Below are positions 28,202 to 37,600 of a stretch of DNA of 64,000 nucleotides, piece after piece (position 1 is the first letter of the stretch; each line of letters starts with the position of its first letter). The translations under genes were made by a program, and so were the position numbers. The notes below the pieces were generated by a model. It saw nothing but the letters and a program-made list of their open reading frames with translations. It searched no databases and had not been told where the DNA came from. The stretch is taken from assembly GCF_016757215.1 (NCBI RefSeq), contig NZ_JAESIY010000005.1, forward strand, positions 310,001 through 374,000, in the 5' to 3' direction. The stretch comes from Fulvivirga sediminis (GTDB lineage Bacteria > Bacteroidota > Bacteroidia > Cytophagales > Cyclobacteriaceae).

Positions 28202-29101
28202 TTAACTCCTCGGATGAAACTCCTGAATAACTTGTTTTAAATAATCTCTATCTAGGTGGGTGTATATTTCGGTGGTGGTGATGGATTCATGGCCTAGCAT
28301 TTCCTGCACAGCCCTTAGGTCTGCCCCACCTTCTATTAAGTGAGTAGCAAATGAATGTCTGAAAGTGTGCGGGCTAATACTTTTTGTCATACCGATGGCC
28401 TTCGCCAGGTTTTTTATAATCGTAAAAATCATCACCCGAGTCAACTTCTTACCTCTTCGGTTTAAAAAAGCATAGTTTTCATGTCCATCGGCTATATTCA
28501 AGTGTACTCTCACTTCTTCAATATAAATTTTGAGGTATTTCAGAGCATCTCTGCCTACAGGAACAAGCCGTTCCTTATCGCCTTTACCAATAATCCTCAG
28601 AAAGCCGATGTCTTCATAAATATTGGTAAGCCGAAGGTCTATTAGCTCAGAAACCCTCAGGCCTGAACTGTAAAGCACCTCAAGCATAGCACGGTTACGC
28701 TGACCTTCGGGCGTAGAATGATCAATGGCATTAAATAGCTGTTCTATTTCATTAAAACTGAGTGTATCTGGCAGCTTCCTTCCCAGCTTAGGACCTTCTA
28801 TGAGCGCTGTAGGATCTTTATCTATAAGGTCTTCATACATCAGATATTTATAAAATGCCTTAATGCCAGATAATATACGCGCCTGAGAATGAGAGGTCAT
28901 GCCCAGCTCGTTTACATACTCTAAAAAATCCTGCAAGTGTGCTGAAGAAATGTCTAATGGCATCACTTGCCAATTGGACATCTCAGTAAACTGTTTTAGC
29001 TTTACGATATCATGAATATAGGCTTCTATGGAGTTAGCTGAAAGCGATCTTTCAAGCCTGATATAGTTCTTAAATTGCTGTATGGCTGTATCCCAATTCA
29101 T
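28202..29101 (-). CDS. xerD: Site-specific tyrosine recombinase XerD
   Basis: 299 aa from the ATG at 29101 (MNWDTAIQQF). The frame extends to 29140, but this start gives the standard XerD length. SAM-like N-terminal domain (LERSLSANSIEAYIHDIVKL). Catalytic residues are Arg in YSSGLRVSELIDLRL, Lys in GKGDKERLVP, His-x-x-Arg in SPHTFRHSFATHL, His in LGHESITTT and the nucleophilic Tyr in EIYTHLD. It resolves chromosome dimers with XerC at dif under FtsK control. It is divergent from aroQ. It is close to, but outside, the RHS island and looks like the chromosomal housekeeping copy. Confidence 0.95.
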   Translation of the reverse strand: MNWDTAIQQFKNYIRLERSLSANSIEAYIHDIVKLKQFTEMSNWQVMPLDISSAHLQDFLEYVNELGMTSHSQARILSGIKAFYKYLMYEDLIDKDPTALIEGPKLGRKLPDTLSFNEIEQLFNAIDHSTPEGQRNRAMLEVLYSSGLRVSELIDLRLTNIYEDIGFLRIIGKGDKERLVPVGRDALKYLKIYIEEVRVHLNIADGHENYAFLNRRGKKLTRVMIFTIIKNLAKAIGMTKSISPHTFRHSFATHLIEGGADLRAVQEMLGHESITTTEIYTHLDRDYLKQVIQEFHPRS

Positions 29102-29181
29102 GATAATTTTTCTAAGGTTCATCAATTGTTTAGGTGTCACCTAAGAATAACTGTATTTTTGAATGCGACTTTAAAGATATC

Positions 29182-29613
29182 ATGAAAATATTAATAGTTA
29201 ATGGCCCTAATCTAAACCTCTTGGGAAAAAGAGAACCAGAAGTATATGGGAATCAGGATTTTGAAAGTTTTTTCAACACATTGAAATCAAACTTCAGTGA
29301 CAATGAATTGGAGTACTTTCAATCTAACATTGAAGGCGAACTGGTGGGTAAAATCCAAGAAGTAGGCTTTAGTTATGATGGTATCATTTTAAATGCAGGC
29401 GCTTATACCCACACTTCTGTAGCTATTTCTGACGCTATTGCAGCTGTTACCACACCGGTAATAGAAGTACATATCTCGAACATTTATGCCCGAGAGGAGT
29501 TCAGACATAAAAGTATTATTAGCAAAGAATGTATCGGGATGATCTCAGGACTGGGTCTTGAAGGCTACCTGCTGGCTATCACTTATCTTCTTAATAAAAA
29601 GCAAAATTCATGA
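29182..29613 (+). CDS. aroQ: 3-dehydroquinate dehydratase, type II
   Basis: 143 aa from the ATG at 29182 (MKILIVNGPNLNLLGKREP), the canonical start of the family; a longer frame begins at 29134. Catalytic features: NGPNLNLLG with the Tyr in REPEVYG, QSNIEGELV, NAGAYTHTSVA and the His in VIEVHISNIYAREEFRH. It dehydrates 3-dehydroquinate to 3-dehydroshikimate in aromatic amino-acid synthesis. Its stop overlaps the ATG of the class-V aminotransferase by 4 bp (ATGA), so the two are coupled. Confidence 0.96.
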   Translation: MKILIVNGPNLNLLGKREPEVYGNQDFESFFNTLKSNFSDNELEYFQSNIEGELVGKIQEVGFSYDGIILNAGAYTHTSVAISDAIAAVTTPVIEVHISNIYAREEFRHKSIISKECIGMISGLGLEGYLLAITYLLNKKQNS

Positions 29614-30671
29614 TCAATTTCTACCCCGGGCCCTCCCGTGTGGACGAAAATATTCCCGCTTATGTGCAAGCCGCGTATGACAAAGGGATACTAAGCATAA
29701 ACCATAGAAGCGATGCTTTTATGAAAATGTGTGCTAAAACCGTAGGATTACTAAAAGACAGGCTCAATATACCTGAGAGTTATACTATTTTCTTCACCTC
29801 TTCAGCTACAGAATGCTGGGAGATTATAGCACAATCCATAATAGATACCAATAGCTACCACTTCTACAGTGGTGCTTTTGGAGAAAAATGGTTTGATTAT
29901 ACTAAAAAAATCAATCCTTACGCTATTGGATATCAGTTTGATCAAGAGCAGGAATTGAAAACTGGTGAGCTGGACTTATCATCAGAAACAGGACTAATCT
30001 GTATAACACAGAATGAGACCTCTAATGGCACTCAGATTTCTAATGCCAGAATAGGCAAGTTAAGAAAGAAATACCCCAATCATTTAATAGGTGTTGATGC
30101 TACCTCTTCTATGGCTGGTGCAGCATTAAACTTTAGTAATGCCGATATCTGGTATGCCTCTGTACAAAAATGTTTTGGTTTACCTGCAGGTTTAGGTATA
30201 ATGGTATGCTCCCCTAATGCTATTGCCAAAGCTCAGGAGCTAAAAAAAGGCAATCATTATAACAGTCTCACATTTATGATTGATAAAATGAGAGACTACC
30301 AAACTTCATATACTCCTAATGTAATGGGCATCTATCTGCTAATGCGTGTTATGGAAAGCAGAAAAGAAATTTTAAAAGTGGAGAAAAAACTAAAAAAGAG
30401 GTTTAAAGCTTACGCTGAGCTAGTAGATGACGCCAGCGAAGATTATACCTGGCTTATAGAAAATGAAGATGTAAGATCTAATACTGTATTAGTAATAAAA
30501 GGAGATCCTGATAAAGTGCAAGAGCTAAAAGAAAAAGCAGCTCAGGAAGGAATCATACTCGGCAATGGCTATGGAGCTAACAAAGTTGACTCCTTTAGAA
30601 TAGCTAACTTCCCAGCAATAAAAAAAGACGAAGTAAAAACACTGAAGAAGTTTTTAAGGAAGAATCTTTAA
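29610..30671 (+). CDS. Class-V aminotransferase (SerC-like)
   Basis: 353 aa, PLP-dependent. The opening NFYPGPSRVDENIP, FFTSSATECWE and the Schiff-base lysine Lys187 in YASVQKCFGLPAGLG identify the class-V aminotransferase fold; the TPG-like start and length recall phosphoserine aminotransferase (SerC) or alanine-glyoxylate aminotransferase. The exact substrate is not certain. It overlaps aroQ by 4 bp. Its last 143 bp (30529-30671) are duplicated almost exactly at 49315-49457, on the far side of the RHS region, making this gene the apparent insertion target of the island. Confidence 0.9.
   Translation: MINFYPGPSRVDENIPAYVQAAYDKGILSINHRSDAFMKMCAKTVGLLKDRLNIPESYTIFFTSSATECWEIIAQSIIDTNSYHFYSGAFGEKWFDYTKKINPYAIGYQFDQEQELKTGELDLSSETGLICITQNETSNGTQISNARIGKLRKKYPNHLIGVDATSSMAGAALNFSNADIWYASVQKCFGLPAGLGIMVCSPNAIAKAQELKKGNHYNSLTFMIDKMRDYQTSYTPNVMGIYLLMRVMESRKEILKVEKKLKKRFKAYAELVDDASEDYTWLIENEDVRSNTVLVIKGDPDKVQELKEKAAQEGIILGNGYGANKVDSFRIANFPAIKKDEVKTLKKFLRKNL
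30529..30671 (+). repeat. Left flanking direct repeat of the RHS island (aminotransferase 3' end)
   Basis: 143 bp ending at the aminotransferase stop codon. It matches 49315-49457 with three base differences (two in a GCT/ACC codon, one A/G). Same orientation. The two copies bracket 18.6 kb containing the RHS genes and all orphan cassettes. Confidence 0.92.
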
Positions 30672-30727
30672 AAAGGGTTCTTCCTTGTTATGGAGAGCCA
30701 CAAATATCAATCAAAATCACATATTGA

Positions 30728-30772
30728 AAATCCCCAAAAATAAGGTAAGAAGACTTATTTTTGGGGATTTTT
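30728..30772 (+). terminator. Terminator downstream of the aminotransferase
   Basis: AAATCCCCAAAAATAAG pairs with CTTATTTTTGGGGATTT around a 9-nt loop and continues into a T-rich tail. It closes the aroQ-aminotransferase unit and isolates it from the RHS genes. Confidence 0.85.
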
Positions 30773-31141
30773 CGATTAATAGTGTCAAACAACCGTGAAT
30801 AATTAAACACAAAAGGCATCACTATTTTTCAATATCTCCACCTACTGAAGTAAAAATGATTCTAATACAAGAATCATTTCCTCCCAAACTTCCCAAAACA
30901 ATATTATCCACTTGTAGGAAAGCTAATCGTTTAGTCTATCCTAAAACCAAGAAAATTAATTTCATAGAAGAATTTTTGATGAGCTAAAGGGTTAAATAGA
31001 ACACATAATTTTTCAGGCTAAGCATGATCGCATCAAACATCTGATTTCTCAAGATCCTCAAACACAATTAATAATATAATTAATTTTATTTATAGTATGT
31101 ATAATTTGCTTAAAAAAACTATTAATATGCAATTATTTTTT

Positions 31142-31149
31142 TATGTTTG
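31142..31149 (+). promoter_or_regulatory. Possible Bacteroidota -7 box for the RHS operon
   Basis: TATGTTTG matches the Bacteroidota sigma-A consensus TAnnTTTG, 25 bp before the ATG at 31175. No convincing -33 TTTG is seen, so this is tentative. Confidence 0.4.
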
Positions 31150-31174
31150 ATCTTTAATATCAATTAACCCTACC

Positions 31175-34100
31175 ATGTATTTTATTAATAATAAAAGATT
31201 ATTATTCATTTTTCTTTTTTTAATTTTTAGTGAGATCCTACATGCCCAAGACAGACATGTATTTACAAAAACAGTTCTACCTTCTCCTCAGTCTGAATTT
31301 TTGGTAAAACATATTGCTTACCCAACAGGCAACTTTACAGGTGCTCCAGACATTACGATACCCTTATTCAGTATTACCGGAAAAGACATTGATTACCCAC
31401 TGTTTTTGCGACATCACATCAAAAACTCAAAAAACACGAGTGTATTTGGCAGAGGTTGGTCTCTACAGGGCACTGGATTAATTACAAGAGTAATCCATGG
31501 CATTGATGATTTATCTGATAATGGGTATGCTAAGGGTGGTGAAGTAAATAGTATGGAATTAAATGATACCAACAAATTAAAACTGCTAACTAATGATATC
31601 GATGCAGGACCAGATCTCTTCTATTTCAATTTTAATGGTTATGAAAGTAAACTTATGCTTTCTAAAGACGGCGAAGTATTAACAGATGAAACTCTTGGTC
31701 TAAAATTCATTATTCCATCTTCGCAACTGGGGGCATGGAAGGTGACAGATAACCAAGGCTATACTTATTTTTTCGGTGAAGAAAAAGCGTTAGAGTTTTT
31801 AAGCAAAACAGGTAATTATGAAGGTTTAGTCTCATCCTGGTATTTAAGTCGTATCGTATCTCCCATGGGAGATACTCTTAATTTTAAATACAGTAGCACC
31901 ATTCAAAAAAGACAGGCAGAAAATGAGTCCGGAAATTTTACAAAGAACTATCATCACCCCCTATATGAAGCTGAAGTTGAAGGCTCCTATAACGTACCTA
32001 AATTGATCTCAATCGAAATTAAGAACTCTACTGTTAGTAAGCACATTGGCATAAGTTATTCTAATTCACCCTCACTAAGTGAAAAACTAATTAGTTCCAT
32101 TTGGCTCTATAGTAATGGCTTAAAGCATGATGATATAGTTAACGGCAAAAGTGAAATACTCGGAGGTCAAAATCAAATAGCTGAAGTTAAATTTTTCTAT
32201 AATGGAAATGCCAGCCCGTTTGATTTAGAATATGTATATCATTTTGATCAAAACAATCACGAACCGATATCCTCACAAAAACTTAGCTCCTCCATTGCTC
32301 ACGGAGACCACACCATCAATACCATTGAATATAATGATGGGAAACAGGAAAGATTTCTATATACGGAGCACGATCTTTCCGGATTTGCCGATCGTTATTT
32401 CCGACAATATGCAGACCTAGGTGTAAAACTATCAGAAGCAATTGTTAGCGGTGCAGAAGACAATTATTCAACCACTTATGAATATAAAAGAATAAACGGA
32501 GATGCATCTATAATGTTAGCCTCCTATGACAATTATTTAACCATATCTTCCTCAAGATGGGTAGACCGTCCTCTATCAAAATCTCAAGGTTTGATCACTC
32601 AAAAACACGTAGGCTCTATATACGATAAATTTTTGGGTGGCTACGAGGTATATTATGATGAGGTAAATGTATCTAGTTCAGGAAGAGGTAAAATAAAGTA
32701 TAAATATACAATTCCTCAAATTGGCGAATCTCATGAGCAAGGCTATTACAAAGAAGCTTTTTATAGCCCTATTTACTCATTAGACTTTTCAGGTGGTAAA
32801 CTCTCTGAAAAGATCTTATATAAAAAAGTGGGCCAGCAATACTTAACCATTGAACGTCAAAAATTCAATTACACCGAACTAAACAAACCTGCTTTAAGAG
32901 GAATTAATTCTATATTTTACGATTATACAGAACAAAAATCTCCGCAAAACACCTTAGATAAACTTTACAAAAAACAATTGATCAACAATATGAGTATTGA
33001 TGAGATTTCAGGCTATCAGACTTATAATATCACGGTAAAAAACAGCATTCTTAGTAATTCAATCATTACCAAAATAGACCCTGAACGCCAGATAGAGAGT
33101 AAGTTATCCACAGAGTATAGCTACGATGACAGTTTTTTACTGAAAGAAGAACTTACCACTTACCCTGATTTGAATCAATCCAAAGCAACCTATACGTATA
33201 CAAAGAATTACCCAGACAAGGCGGTTTTTTCAGAAATGATAGCTAGAAATATGCTATCATATGTTGTAGAAACTTCGTCTTACAAAAAAAGAAATAACAA
33301 GGAGGTTTTCTTTAAGACTAGTGGCAGCATAACCAATTATGATCTTTATGATGCTAATCATAGCAGAGGGTATATTTTACCTTCCTCTATATACGTTTGG
33401 GAAAATACAGGAGAAGAAGCTCCCTCATCTGATGTGCCTGATATTTCTGCAGAAAATTACAAATGGCTATCTAGTTATGTGTACGATAAAGAAGGAAGTG
33501 TAAGTGATATAAAACATAAAGGCAAACCAGATCAAGCTTTTTTATCAGATTATGAATTTGGGTCACGCGTATTTGTTGCATACAATGCAACTAGTGATGA
33601 TATATATTATAATGGCTTTGAGAGTGATAACATAGAGCCATCTCTAAGCATAACGGCAAAATATGGAGATAAGTGCTTAGTAGCAGAAGAGTTTCAGGTT
33701 CCATTTGTGCCGGAAGACAGCGAAGGCTATATTTTATCTTATTATTACTATGAAAATAATCAATGGAATTATGAGCAAGTCGACTACACTCCCACTATTA
33801 AGAAAGGGGAAGCTATAGATGAAGTGAAGGTCTATCCAAGAAAAAGTCATATTCAAACTTCAACCTACGATGAATACGGCCATAAGCTTTCCGAAACTGA
33901 TCAAAATGGATATTCAATATTTTTCGAATATGATTCTCATGGAGACTTAGAAATAGTCAGAGATAATGAGGCCAATATTTTAGAGTATTATGATCGAAAT
34001 AGAGCCCAATTCCCTAGTGACTGCAATTATGATGACACAAAACCAATAGAAGCAATTATGATGGACTCTAAAGTGAGTGTGAATTTCGGGTATGATGTAA

Positions 34101-34612
34101 CTAGTGAAGTTGTTGCAAATGGTGGCTGCGGAAGCTTAAGTTTCGAGTGGTATATAGTTGCAGGCAACAAGACCATTCCTATCAACATAGAGCATTATGA
34201 AAGTTACTATACTTTTAAAGCTAATTATTGTACCTCGAAAATTTTTGTAAAGTGTAAGGTTTCTGATGAAAATGGATTTTATGCCCCTATTACGGTTACG
34301 AAAGAAGTAAATATCAGAGTGGAAGATATTAAACCATCCATATCTATCAAGTCTATGACTCACGGCGGCAGTTTTACTCGATTTTGCAGTGGAGATCAAT
34401 TGAATTTCACCGCCATTCCTACCAATACCTGCGGCAGCCTTTCATATCAATGGGTGTATAGTTACAACGGACAAAAGCTGTCTTCTACTAGTGCCAGGGC
34501 CATTTTCCCCTATATGGGCAGAGGCACCATAAAATGCACTGTACGAGATGATTTTGGTAACACTGCATCCAGCGCAACGAACATAGCCCCTGACAAAAAC
34601 TGCCTTAATTAA
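31175..34612 (+). CDS. Secreted SpvB-like/YD-repeat companion protein of the RHS system
   Basis: 1145 aa with signal peptide (LLFIFLFLIFSEILHAQ). The start of the mature protein, SEFLVKHIAYPTGNFTGAPD then ITIPLFSITGKDIDYPLFLR and SVFGRGWSLQGTG, is the pattern seen at the head of SpvB/TcB-like and Bacteroidota RHS-companion proteins. The middle has YD-type elements (TYDEYGHKLSETDQNGYSI, FEYDSHGDLEIVRD). The last ~180 residues form two Ig/PKD-like domains, each with a CGSLS-[FY]-[EQ]-W motif. No variable tip or T9SS sorting domain is seen. It ends 32 bp before the RHS protein gene. By analogy with TcB-TcC it may form part of the toxin shell; this is inference. Confidence 0.8.
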   Translation: MYFINNKRLLFIFLFLIFSEILHAQDRHVFTKTVLPSPQSEFLVKHIAYPTGNFTGAPDITIPLFSITGKDIDYPLFLRHHIKNSKNTSVFGRGWSLQGTGLITRVIHGIDDLSDNGYAKGGEVNSMELNDTNKLKLLTNDIDAGPDLFYFNFNGYESKLMLSKDGEVLTDETLGLKFIIPSSQLGAWKVTDNQGYTYFFGEEKALEFLSKTGNYEGLVSSWYLSRIVSPMGDTLNFKYSSTIQKRQAENESGNFTKNYHHPLYEAEVEGSYNVPKLISIEIKNSTVSKHIGISYSNSPSLSEKLISSIWLYSNGLKHDDIVNGKSEILGGQNQIAEVKFFYNGNASPFDLEYVYHFDQNNHEPISSQKLSSSIAHGDHTINTIEYNDGKQERFLYTEHDLSGFADRYFRQYADLGVKLSEAIVSGAEDNYSTTYEYKRINGDASIMLASYDNYLTISSSRWVDRPLSKSQGLITQKHVGSIYDKFLGGYEVYYDEVNVSSSGRGKIKYKYTIPQIGESHEQGYYKEAFYSPIYSLDFSGGKLSEKILYKKVGQQYLTIERQKFNYTELNKPALRGINSIFYDYTEQKSPQNTLDKLYKKQLINNMSIDEISGYQTYNITVKNSILSNSIITKIDPERQIESKLSTEYSYDDSFLLKEELTTYPDLNQSKATYTYTKNYPDKAVFSEMIARNMLSYVVETSSYKKRNNKEVFFKTSGSITNYDLYDANHSRGYILPSSIYVWENTGEEAPSSDVPDISAENYKWLSSYVYDKEGSVSDIKHKGKPDQAFLSDYEFGSRVFVAYNATSDDIYYNGFESDNIEPSLSITAKYGDKCLVAEEFQVPFVPEDSEGYILSYYYYENNQWNYEQVDYTPTIKKGEAIDEVKVYPRKSHIQTSTYDEYGHKLSETDQNGYSIFFEYDSHGDLEIVRDNEANILEYYDRNRAQFPSDCNYDDTKPIEAIMMDSKVSVNFGYDVTSEVVANGGCGSLSFEWYIVAGNKTIPINIEHYESYYTFKANYCTSKIFVKCKVSDENGFYAPITVTKEVNIRVEDIKPSISIKSMTHGGSFTRFCSGDQLNFTAIPTNTCGSLSYQWVYSYNGQKLSSTSARAIFPYMGRGTIKCTVRDDFGNTASSATNIAPDKNCLN

Positions 34613-34644
34613 CTAAATAAGATAATAAGTTTAAAAATATAAAT

Positions 34645-37600
34645 ATGAAATACTATTACCTAAGTGTATTACTAGCACTTTTATGTTTTAATTTTCATTA
34701 TTCTTTCTCTCAGGTTAATCAAAATAATGATTCCACCTCCACAAATTATCAAATCTACCGAGAGCCACCTCCCTGCGTAGGAGGTTGTGATCCTGGTGAC
34801 GGTAGACCTACATACCCCGGAAATGGAAATTTACACATACCTGAGAAGCCTAGTTTCTCCGTATCCGGATCACTATGTAATAGCTCTCGAACTTTAAGCT
34901 GGAATGGTACACCTGATAGTAAAGACGTATGGTATTGGCAAACCTCTGCTAATGGTACTAGTAAGTCTTATAGCTATAAAAATAAAACTGTAACCACTTC
35001 AGGCAGATACTATTTGAGAGGCTATGGAAAATATAGTAAACAGTGGGGACCAGCAGCAAGCGCATACGTTGAGATTCAGCCTGTTTCCAAACCACCTGCC
35101 CCTAAGATATTAGAATCGAGGCCAGGTTATACAATATTAAGTAAAACTTATGGTTCTTATTGGCAAAACTCACCTTCAGGCACCAGCACCTCTAATAGCG
35201 CCAATTATTTGGCTGTATATAAAAGTGGTTATTACTATTTAAGAGCCAGAAATAACTCTACAGGCTGTTGGAGCGGAGCTTCATCGGTGAATGTATCCAT
35301 AAACACACCATATACCCTACCGGTAATTAAGGCTGTAGGGGAAAATAAAATAAGTATTAAAAAGCCATATGTAGACATGGCTTTAAATACAACCTACACA
35401 ACCTATCAATGGTACTTTAATGGAAAGCATATTTCGGGAGCCACTAATGCAGTTTACAAAGCCTTTAAAGAAGGATATTATCATGTAGTAGTAGGAAATT
35501 CGCAAGGAGTAAAAATACGCTCAGATTATTTTAGAGTTGAAGATCTAAATAAAAGTAATAATATTTCTTATAGTGCCTCTCATCACATACAAATAGATGG
35601 CATCAAAACTATAGAAGAAGTTAAGAGTCAAGACTATGAAGGCAAGAAAAATGTCTCCATAAGCTATTATGATGAATATAAAAGAAAGTCTCAGGATATA
35701 ATAGTAGGAGGTGCTCCAGATGGCAAAGATATGATCCAAGGGTATACTTATTCGCGCAATAATAAAAACAAGAAAACATACCTCCCTTACTCATCTAATA
35801 GCAACACCTCTGAATACAGAACGGCTTGGAAACGAGAATTAGAAGAATTTTATAACGACCATGACAATGGTGAGAATAAAAAGGCTTTATTCGAAGAAAT
35901 AATTTATGAGGACTCTCCTTATGATAAAGTGACTCAATCTTCATCTGTAGGAAAAGATTGGCAGATAGGAAGTGGGCATGAAAGAACCTATGATTATCAT
36001 CTCAATGACGGAACAGAAAAAATCATTAAATGGATAATTGATGAAGCTGGTAAGTTTTTAAGAAAAGGATATTATGAAGCAGGAACTTTGCAAATTAGTT
36101 ATAACAAAGATGAAATGGGTAATGAAAGTTATGCTTACAGTAATTTACTCGGCCAAACTTTAGTAACTAAAAATGCCGTTGGAGCTAAAACATATTTCAT
36201 TTACGATGATCTTGATAGATTAAGTTATATCCTCCAGCCAGAGCTAGTATCTCGCTTAGAAGAAGGAAATACTCAACCAAGTCAAGAACAAATTGACGCC
36301 CATGCTTTTCAATATAATTACGACCTTAAGAATAGAGTAATAAGCTATAAAAACCCGGGAAAAGACAAAACCAATGTGGTATATGATCATCAGGACAGGC
36401 CTATTTTAGTACAAAGTGCAAACCTATTAACTGACGATGAGAAGCAATGGATATATGTGAAACATGATATTTTGGGAAGAAAAGTAGCCTCAGGTTTATA
36501 TAAAACAGACAGTGATAGAAGCTCGCTTCAAAAGCAAGTGGATAACTTTTATAAAAACAACTTGCAATGGAAAGAAATGGAAGGGATTCAATATAATGGT
36601 AATACTATAACCAAAACTACACCAACCCAGTGGAAAAATAGTGGAGGAGCATCTTCCACGTACTTGAAAGAAGGGGAAGAAGGCAGTTTATACGTAAAAG
36701 CAAACCAAAGTAAGAAAGCAATAATGGTAGGTTTTTCTACTAAAGGAGATAAAAAAGACTTTTCTTATCAGTCAATTGAATTTGCTATATACTTTATGCT
36801 TAATGGGAAGATCGCTATCTACGAAAGTGGAAAGAAAACGAAACCAACTTCTATAGCCTACAATAACTCTGATATTTTTTCTATACATCGTGTAAACAAC
36901 TCCATAGTATATCAGAAAAATAATGAAACATTCTATACTTCAAGAAAATCTTGTAAAGGAGAGGTATTTGTTGACTTCGCCATCTATAGTAATAATGCCT
37001 CCATCACTATAGTTAACGCCAAACATGAGGAAAGAACACCATCAGGATATAGTAACAATTCTTTTCCTTTAACTAACATAACCGTGATGTCTGAAGTATA
37101 TTACGACGATTACGACCTACCTTGGGATGTAACTCCCTATAACAGCAAATATTCAAATTCCAACGAATTTAATAAAGCCACAAAAGGAATAGTCACTGCC
37201 TACAGAAAAAAGGAACTGGGTTCTCCTAATTGGTTACAATCTGTAGTATTTTATGATGATAAATACCGAATGGAAGCTACCGTGACAGATAACGCTTATG
37301 GGAGTTTTAATAAGGTGTCTTATAAATATACTTTTGATAATAAAGTTACTGCAAGAATTAGTAACATGTACGACTTCAACGGACAAGACTTTGAAGTGAC
37401 TGAACAATTTCAATACGACCACATGGGCAGGCTAAAAAAATATCTACATAAGATATACAATGGCACGGAAGGTAATGACGCGGCTCCTCCTAAGCTAATC
37501 GCTTATAATCAATACGATGAACTTGGCAGGCTAAACAAAAAAATGTTACATGAAGGAGAAGATGGTTTCTTACAGTCAATAGATTATAAATATAATATAA

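Larger units (their letters stand above)
30672..31174. other. Left edge of RHS island, non-coding
   Basis: About 500 AT-rich bases without a credible ORF. It contains the aminotransferase terminator (30728-30772), a small hairpin AATGATTCT / AGAATCATT (about 30856-30881) and, at the right end, a TATGTTTG box upstream of the first RHS gene. No integrase, tRNA or transposase relic is recognisable. Confidence 0.6.

Noticed and set aside
28202-29101. XerD close to the RHS island as the island's integrase
   Set aside because: It is outside the left repeat, has the standard length and motifs of chromosomal XerD, and sits among core genes; nothing ties it to the island beyond distance.
31175-34612. 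Frameshifted 5' half of a single giant RHS gene
   Set aside because: The downstream gene has its own ATG, signal peptide and Ig-like modules, and the first protein ends in complete Ig/PKD-like domains, so they are two genes.
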